Origin: Armadillidium nasatum
Taxonomy: Eukaryota; Arthropoda; Malacostraca; Isopoda; Armadillidiidae
Assembly: GCA_009176605.1 (NCBI GenBank)
Contig: SEYY01000484.1
Location: forward strand, 70,001 to 107,500
DNA: 37,500 bases
Direction of reading: 5' to 3'
The notes beneath the pieces were generated by a model. It was not told the origin of the DNA. It worked only from the letters and a program-made list of their open reading frames with translations, and made no database searches. Below are positions 23,343 to 37,500 of the stretch, piece by piece. How positions within the stretch are numbered: position 1 is the stretch's first letter; each line of letters begins with the position of its first letter. The position numbers and the translations under genes were made by a program.

Positions 23343-23770
23343 ATGCATTCCATATAAATGTCTCTACATTCAATGGGCTTGAAAAGGCCAAAGGCCTACC
23401 AAATTGCACTGGAATTGGTGAAAAACAGAAACCAAGGCCAAATAAGACTGACATGGCGTTTGAAAGTATGCAGGTCAAAAGAAATGGCAAAATAGATAAA
23501 GGAAGTGTTCAAGACTATGCCAGGAGTACACACAATACTGAATACAGATGTGACTGTATGGGAAATGGAAAGATATGTCTAACAAGTCCTTCTCAATGGA
23601 GAAAGTATGCAACTGGAGAGTTAAGAATTGCAGTTTCTGTTGTAAAGGCGAAAGTATAAAGAGATGCAACAGTTCAATGGCTGGAAAGAGATTGGAGAGT
23701 GAATGATCAGAAGAGTTGACAAGTCAAAAAAGGATGTGATACAAGTACAAACCAATTTCTGTAACAAATT
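23343..23770 (-). pseudogene. Jockey/BS-like LINE 3' end fragment
   Basis: Reversed, it follows the 3' end of the 33-kb copy: the segment around the SARRIVASLSLYYR region, a YTL/YCVYSW-like stretch, DLHTFKRH near 23450 (GACCTGCATACTTTCAAACG in DNA), and then the 3' UTR words GCAATTTGGTAGGCC and TTTGGCC at 23405-23380. Frames are broken. Unlike two other copies, its 3' end is not followed by (AT)n. Confidence 0.68.
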
Positions 23771-23948
23771 TTTAAAATCATTTAAGTATTTTTTTTTTTC
23801 CTTATTCTGCTTTTGAATATATTTCTTTTTATTTTCATTTTTAGTTAATTTTAAGTTATTCACTGAGAATGGATTTTGTTAAGTTAATCTAAAGTATTTG
23901 AAGATTAAAATTAAAAGAAAATGAAAAATGTTAAGTGCTTTGACTGCA

Positions 23949-24660
<712 letters not shown>

Positions 24661-24684
24661 AAGTAAGTAACTAAAGCTCACGAG

Positions 24685-24863
24685 TATGGACTGACCAGGC
24701 CCCAGTCCTGGCCCTGGCTAAAAATCAGGAAAAACCGGGGTTTGCTTACCGTGGTTAAAATGGCAAATTATATTTATTAAGAATAATTTGCCATTTTAAC
24801 CCAGGAAAGCAAACCCCGGTTTTCCTTGATTTTTAGCCGAGGCCGGGACCCCAGTCGGTTCAT
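24685..24863. mobile_element. Fold-back (hairpin) MITE
   Basis: Two arms of about 83 bp with a 10-bp AT-rich loop centred near 24776. Shared blocks include CTAAAAATCA, AACCGGGGTTTGCTT and GGTTAAAATGGCAAATTA. The outer parts are more diverged (GACTGACCAGGCCCC against GAACCGACTGGGGTC). A sequence with the same end words (AACCCC-GTTTT, GGGGCCGGGGCCAGG) closes the insertion at 25233-25845, so both belong to one family. Confidence 0.8.
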
Positions 24864-24884
24864 AGGTGGCACTAAACATATTGA

Positions 24885-26158
24885 AACCCTTTGATAGAGT
24901 CTGGCAGAAAGCTTTGATTTCCTAACTTCTCTCTTTCGGAATCTATCCTTCTCTCTGTGACCTTCTTTCTAATTTCTTTTGAGTCCTTGTTCTTCTTTAT
25001 ATCTATAAATAGTGGTGTTCCTCAATGACCTGTCCTATCCCAAAATCTTTTTCTAATTTTCATCATTGACTTTCACTCTATTACTTCTTTCCCTATTCCC
25101 TCCTATGCTGATGACTCTACTCTCCATTACTCCTTTCAATTTGAAAGATGCCCCAGCAGAGAAAACATGGTCGATTTCAATGGCTCAAAAACTCAACACC
25201 TCCATCTTTCGACTCAACACATCTTTCCACACTAGGGATTGGATCAGGGTTGGAATTTTGTCAGGGCTGGGGATGGGGACTGGAACAGTGCTGGGTTGCC
25301 TAAAATTTGTAAAGAGATCAAAAGCACTGAAATATTAGGTAAAGAAAATTAGATATAATTTTAATTGACATAATTTAATGATAAGGAAGGAGTAGACTAG
25401 CCAATATTCACTTAAATTAAAGATCATATGAATTTTTTTCAGAAAAAAAATTATTAAGAAAATTACAGGTTTTATATATTAAAAGTTTAAAAAACAAAAA
25501 ACTACAAATATCTTGAAAAAATATTTTTCTGATTCATAGTGATTCAACAGATTTACTTAGGTTATTAAGGTTTGAAAAATGTAAGATATAAAATTATCAC
25601 TGCCCTCTGTTCCTGAACCTTTCAATCTCCCAATTTCTAAAACTTATTATGTTGCATTCATTTTGCCCCACCCAACATATAATGAAGAAATAATGGAATT
25701 AAAATATTAATTTTCTTATATTTTATTTGATTTAATGCATCATTTATAGATGTAATCTGCAAATTAACCCTGCAAGTGAACCCCAGTTTTCTCAGATTTT
25801 TTGGGGCCGGGGCCAGGTTCAGGACTGGGGTTGGCCACTCTGTCTATACACACAACTATGATATCTTCTTTGAAAACACATGACTCAACCCTTCATCTCT
25901 CCTTAATATTCTTTTTCTCATGATCTTTCTTGGAAGGATCACATTACTTCTCTTTAAGCTCATGAGAGGTTGGGGGTTCTGAGGCATCTTCATGATTTTT
26001 TTACACCACACTAGTTGCTTGCTCTTTAAAGGGGTGTTGTTCACCCCTGTATGGAGTATCCCTGACATATCAGGGTGGTTCCACAAATACAGCTCTTCGT
26101 CTTATAAACGTTTTTGCTCTTACTCCCTATAATTTTTTTTCTGCTTTCTATGGTATTG
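24885..26158 (+). pseudogene. Jockey/BS-like LINE RT fragment, interrupted by an insertion
   Basis: Plus-strand remnant starting at the FDRVW-KALIS region (24888), then the SGVPQ site with CAG changed to a stop (25012-25032), SYADDSTLHYSFQFE (25102-25147, catalytic YADD retained) and the KTQ-LHLST block. A 613-bp insertion occupies 25233-25845. The copy then continues with NYDIFFE-like codons, GGGTGTTGTTCACCCCTGTA near 26031-26050 and GGTTCCACAAATACAGC near 26077. It ends within the next coding segment at an (AT)n tract at 26159. About 75-100 bp is missing at 25153 relative to the 33-kb copy, where CCCCA joins GCAGAGAAAAC. Non-functional. Confidence 0.75.
25233..25845. mobile_element. 613-bp insertion within the LINE fragment
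   Basis: Begins TAGGGATTGGATCAGGGTTG and ends in GGGGTTGGCCACTCTGTCT. The flanking octamers TTCCACAC (25225-25232) and ATACACAC (25846-25853) agree at 6 of 8 positions, as expected for a worn 8-bp target duplication. No transposase frame. The right end resembles the hairpin element at 24685-24863. Terminal inverted repeats are weak. Confidence 0.6.
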
Positions 26159-27417
<1,259 letters not shown>

Positions 27418-27469
27418 CTGAAATTACAAGGGCTTCATTAGGCCCACAAGTCACAAATCCCCAAACCAT
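27418..27469 (-). CDS. Flotillin-1 exon 1 (start codon, first 17 codons)
   Basis: On the minus strand an ATG at 27469-27467 opens a reading frame MVWGFVTCGPNEALVIS plus one base of a Gly codon. It ends at 27418 before a donor GTATGT. The CGPNEA and LV-S-G motifs are the hallmark N-terminus of flotillin-1, very close to what I recall of the insect protein. The start is chosen because it is the only ATG in the block and matches the family start. The sequence just 5' of it reads AAACAG then GAATT before the ATG, which could be a splice acceptor of a 5' UTR exon, though the polypyrimidine tract is poor. The exon ends in phase 1, which fits the two-base start of both exon-2 versions. The Cys at position 8 is a plausible lipidation or membrane-contact residue by analogy with vertebrate flotillins. 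That role is inferred. Confidence 0.87.
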
Positions 27470-27954
27470 AATTCCTGTTTAGATAATTTTCATTAATATT
27501 TTTCTTGGCCCAAGCCTTTTATACCTATTAGCTAGTGGGCCTTGTAACCAAATATATTAGGAAAACATTATTATGTAATCAAACTGTAAATTCTGTAATA
27601 TTAGGTACTTTTTGATTTTACCTGAAATTTGAAAATTATCTTTTTTTACAATATTGCAACATAACAAAGTAAAAGTATGTTTAAAACTCACAAAGTTGTT
27701 GATCACAAATAAATTAAAATGCTAATCATAACATTATGCTACCACCACCATCAAATTATAAAAAGTAATGTAAAATTCCTTACATATTTTAATGTGATAA
27801 ATGCTACTTAAATTTAGACAAAATAGTAGAAAGAATGGATTTGCAATTTTGATATAAGAAATGGGATAAGAAGTTTAATGACTAAAATAGTTCTGTCATG
27901 TACAAAAATTTCAAACATTTTTTATGAATATTCAGTGAATTTCAAAAATTATCC
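27470..27954. other. Upstream side of flotillin exon 1
   Basis: Expected 5' UTR, upstream intron or promoter side of the minus-strand gene. No TATA box, CpG-rich block or initiator could be assigned. Confidence 0.4.
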
Positions 27955-28055
27955 CATTATTACAGAAAAGAAAAAACCAAGTTGGTGGAATATAGATAAA
28001 AAAAAAAATTAGTGAGAAGTGTAAATGCTTTAAAATTTTCAATTAAATAATTTTA
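27955..28055 (+). pseudogene. Short CR1-like remnant
   Basis: The run AACCAAGTTGGTGGAATATA, then GATAAAA, TTAGTGAGAAGTGTAAATGC and TTTAAAATTTTCAA, follows base by base the CR1 copy at about 20630-20705 (AACCTAATTGGTGGAGTAGA, AATCAGTGAAAAGCGTAGAT, TTTAAAATGTTCAA). It represents the segment between the EN and RT domains. Only about 100 bp survive. Confidence 0.55.
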
Positions 28056-28156
28056 ATTTAAATAACTGTCTTAACTAAGAAGGAATCATCGCTGTTATCT
28101 TAATGATGGGTCAAAATCCATTTCTCCCTGAAGTCTTAATAGAGCAAGTGGAGTCC

Positions 28157-28325
28157 TTTTTTTTTTTTTTTTTTTTAATAAAAAGTTCACATCTCACGGG
28201 CATTACCCTATTCGAGGAGAGGAACTTTTCTAGGTAGTACATACCTAGGATCCCGAAGTGGGATTGAACCGGCGCCCTCAAGCACGTGAGTCAATCACTT
28301 TACCGTTTGAGCCACGGTAAATGGC
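28157..28325 (-). mobile_element. tRNA-derived SINE with poly(A) tail
   Basis: On the minus strand the head holds a pol III A box TGGCTCAAACGG (28314-28303) and a B box GGTTCAATCCC (28270-28260), 32 bases apart, as in a tRNA. The body includes CCTAGGTATGTACTACCTAG and ends GATGTGAACTTTTTATT before a run of 20 A (28176-28157). The acceptor stem does not pair and there is a tail, so this is a SINE and not a tRNA gene. Target duplications were not found. Confidence 0.78.
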
Positions 28326-29782
<1,457 letters not shown>

Positions 29783-30163
29783 GGTAAAGGTGGAGATTGT
29801 TTCTGAGTTTCGATTGTTAAAAAATATCGAAAATCGAAAATATCGGAGAAGCCTATCGTAAACAAGAGAGTTGTCAGAGGTACGAGGTACTATTACTAGA
29901 CATAGACACAATTATTATTACTTATTTTTCTAGCAGAACCTAATTCAACTTATCATAACCTGAACTACCGAAATTGCCGTAAAAAGAGGCCTAACCTACA
30001 CAAGAATTTGCCGTAAAAGAGACCTAACGTACACAAGAACGTTTGCACGACATAGTAGCCTAGGGCTAATTATAGACAGCAAAATATCGATTATAATAAA
30101 ATATCGACAAAAAAATATTGATATAAAAAATATCGAAACTCAGAAACAATCTCCACCTAAGCC
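29783..30163. mobile_element. hAT-type MITE, 381 bp, with 8-bp target duplication
   Basis: The octamer CAATTACC flanks both sides (29775-29782 and 30164-30171). The ends carry inverted repeats with a perfect 27-bp core starting AGGTGGAGATTGTTTCTGAG at 29788 and mirrored at 30158. Inside are AATATCGA-type words near both ends and a central ACCTAATTCAACTT to AGGCCTAACC stretch. No coding capacity. An exact 8-bp duplication plus short inverted repeats fits the hAT superfamily. Confidence 0.88.
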
Positions 30164-30171
30164 CAATTACC

Positions 30172-35530
<5,359 letters not shown>

Positions 35531-35535
35531 AGGAA

Positions 35536-37500
35536 GGAGATTGCGCCTTCCAGAGCGACGCAAGTACATACTCTCCATCAGATATTACTCACGGTTTGTT
35601 GGGTTTCGCTAGTCTTAACAATGCACTCCGTTGTTCTTTGATTCGTCCTTTTTACATTTCATCTTTCCAAAGAGTTTCTCATGAGCCCTCGATTTACATC
35701 GTAGGGTCTCACATTTCCACCATCTTCCTCCATTATTCACATGTCCTCCACAGATTTACAAGCACATTCTCTAACATTTTCTATAGAAAAAAAAGAAAAA
35801 ACCGAAAAGCAAGCCTACTTTGGAAATGCTTAGAGGGGCGGCATCCAAATTATACCCCACATCCACTCCTATACCATAAGAGTCTGCTAAACCCGGTGAA
35901 GGGGTTGTTGCCTCCTAAACTTCGCGGCCAATTTACTTTGGTGCAGAGTCCTTTTTTCATTAATTTCTGCAAAATTATCAGACTTTATTCTAATTTCCAC
36001 TTTCATGGATACTATCATCCTTCTTCTAGAATTCACCTCTTGTTCTTAACTAAAACCCAGGTACTTGATTGTTCTGACAATAACCTACTTCTCTGTTTCC
36101 TCTTACTCTTTCTGTACTTGATTTTCAGCCAAAGATGTTTGTCGTTCATACGTGCGCAAGGCATTTCTATTTTTACGTAACTCTAATTTGGAGTCTTCTG
36201 GATTTTTCCCTTTGTTGAATTAGACTCTCTTGCTATTATATGACAAAATTTATTGGTTCTGTTTATTTATCGCCTAACTCTACTGACTTTTCTAAATTCT
36301 TTGATTATCTAAGCTTCAAAATGAAGGACATTCTCTCTTCTTCTTCTTCCGAAATCATTATTTTAGGTGGTTTCAGTGTTCACCACCGCCAATGACTTTC
36401 TTCTAGTTCTCAAGGTAAAGCCCGTGAACTTGCCTTCAAATCTTGATCCAAAGTCCAATCTACTCGTATTACTGATCACCTTGGAGATTAACTTAACATT
36501 TTAAAATTTTTCTTAACTTATAATATCTCTCATTATACTGTTAAACTCTGTCCACCTCAAGATGCTTCTAATCATCATCTTATTTCTGTATCATCATCCA
36601 TCTCGTTAAGTCTTCATCAAGAAAGATTCCTTCTAATTGCGAGGAAACGTTTGTGGAATTTGGGTGCTGAGAACTGGTTTAATTTGCGGATGTTCTTCTT
36701 CGATTTCCAGAGGAATAATTATTGCTTCCTAATGAAGAGTCCCTCGGAACGGATTCTCTTTCTGACATGGAGGTATACATTCCATCTTTGGTTTAATTCA
36801 TTTATGTAGAATATTGTAATTTCCTCTAAAGACTTCATTTTCACTTTCTCTCTGAGCTTCAGACTAAGAAGGCGTACTATTATTCCTCTTCTAAATCATA
36901 AAACTTGTGCTTCTGAGCTTGCACCCTGTCTTGGTAAACTATTTCGTCTTTTTTCTGCTTCGATATTTCCTTCTTCCTGGAAACGTATGTTCATTCAGCC
37001 TGCGGAAAAAGGGGGAACCCTCTCAATCATCTAAGTGTAATCCAATTTTTTTAACTTCTATTCTTTCTAAAGTTTTTGAACCTATCCTTAACATAAAGAT
37101 TTGAAAACTTTTCCAATCTTCTAATCTTTCCTCTGATCCCATGGTTTTCGGAAGAAACTCTCTACTTTGATCCTCCACAATTCGTCATTTCCTTGAATCT
37201 TTTACTGTGACGCTAAATATATCGAAAGCCTTCGATAGAGTCTGGCAAGAAGCTTTGATTTCTAAACTTTCCTCTTTTGGAAGCTATTCTTTTTTCAAAT
37301 CTCCTTTTTATATCTGCTATTGTAGACGAACGCCACTCATCCTTTAAGTCTATTAATAATTGTGTTTTTTGGTGATTTGTCCTATCATCACCTTTTTTTC
37401 TACTTTTCATTAATGTCTTCTCTCCGGTACTTCATCATCTTTCGACTCCAATGTTGGGGGCTCTATCTTTCATTATTCCTTTTATTTTGAATGGCATCCC
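35536..37500 (+). pseudogene. Second jockey/BS-like copy in tandem, continues past the window
   Basis: Same family and orientation as the preceding copy. The EN start FFINFCKIIRLYSNFHFHGY begins near 35950. A decayed GDFNVHH block (GGFSVHH) lies at 36367-36387, with a GSSDH-like site near 36562. NDYCF-like residues and MEVYIPSLV near 36767 show that part of the EN-RT linker survives before a jump to VISSKDFIF. The RT remnant follows ([17 protein letters not shown] near 36910, SKAFDRVW near 37225, then the VPQ-S region) and runs to the window edge. It is more degraded than its neighbour, with many stops. 35536-35940 is probably the 5' part of the element. Confidence 0.78.

Noticed and set aside
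28240..28325. Possible tRNA gene on the minus strand
   Set aside because: A and B boxes are good but the acceptor stem does not pair, and a body plus poly(A) tail follows, as in a SINE.

Overview
Kind of genome. The window looks like animal nuclear DNA, most likely from an arthropod. It is AT-rich, has no operons, and is packed with non-LTR retrotransposons (CR1 clade and a jockey/BS-like family), Penelope-like elements, Tc1/mariner, pogo/Tigger and hAT DNA transposons, a tRNA-derived SINE and 24 long (AT)n tracts. The three host exons resemble arthropod flotillin-1. The two LINE families remind me of decapod crustacean elements, but that is recollection, not a search.

Host gene. Three short minus-strand segments are exons of one gene, flotillin-1 (an SPFH-domain membrane scaffold protein). 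Exon 1, with the start codon, is at 27469-27418. Two alternative versions of exon 2 are at 16232-16154 and 5395-5320. Both exon-2 versions have AG and GT splice borders and the same phase, and both encode the same protein segment with different residues. Their lengths (79 and 76 nt) both leave a remainder of 1 when divided by 3, so exactly one must be included to keep a fixed downstream frame. This is a candidate pair of mutually exclusive exons about 10.8 kb apart. Exon 3 was not found and should lie left of the window. Everything between the exons is intron holding mobile elements.

Layout. 0-2.3 kb: two 5'-truncated Penelope-like copies, head to head, each with (AT)n beyond its 3' end. 3.4-4.6 kb: a decayed TA-inserting transposon. 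5.3 kb: flotillin exon 2a. 7.3-8.7 kb: minus-strand jockey/BS-like fragment. 8.86-9.47 kb: a MITE inside AT repeats. 10.9-11.5 kb: minus-strand mariner fragment. 11.8-13.5 kb: a Tc1-like element split by a hAT derivative. 13.6-16.0 kb: alternating AT tracts and hAT-end, Tigger and mariner elements. 16.15 kb: exon 2b. 17.7-18.2 kb: minus-strand CR1 fragment. 19.5-22.85 kb: nearly complete CR1 copy inside a 3.7-kb-spaced inverted repeat. 23.3-26.2 kb: opposed jockey/BS-like fragments around a hairpin element. 27.4 kb: exon 1. 28.1-28.3 kb: SINE. 28.8-29.8 kb: Penelope-like RT fragment, followed by a hAT-type MITE. 32.6-37.5 kb: two jockey/BS-like copies in tandem, separated by (AT)n.

All transposon coding regions are broken by frameshifts, stops or deletions. 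(AT)n tracts of about 80-155 bp make up about 7% of the window and abut transposon ends again and again.
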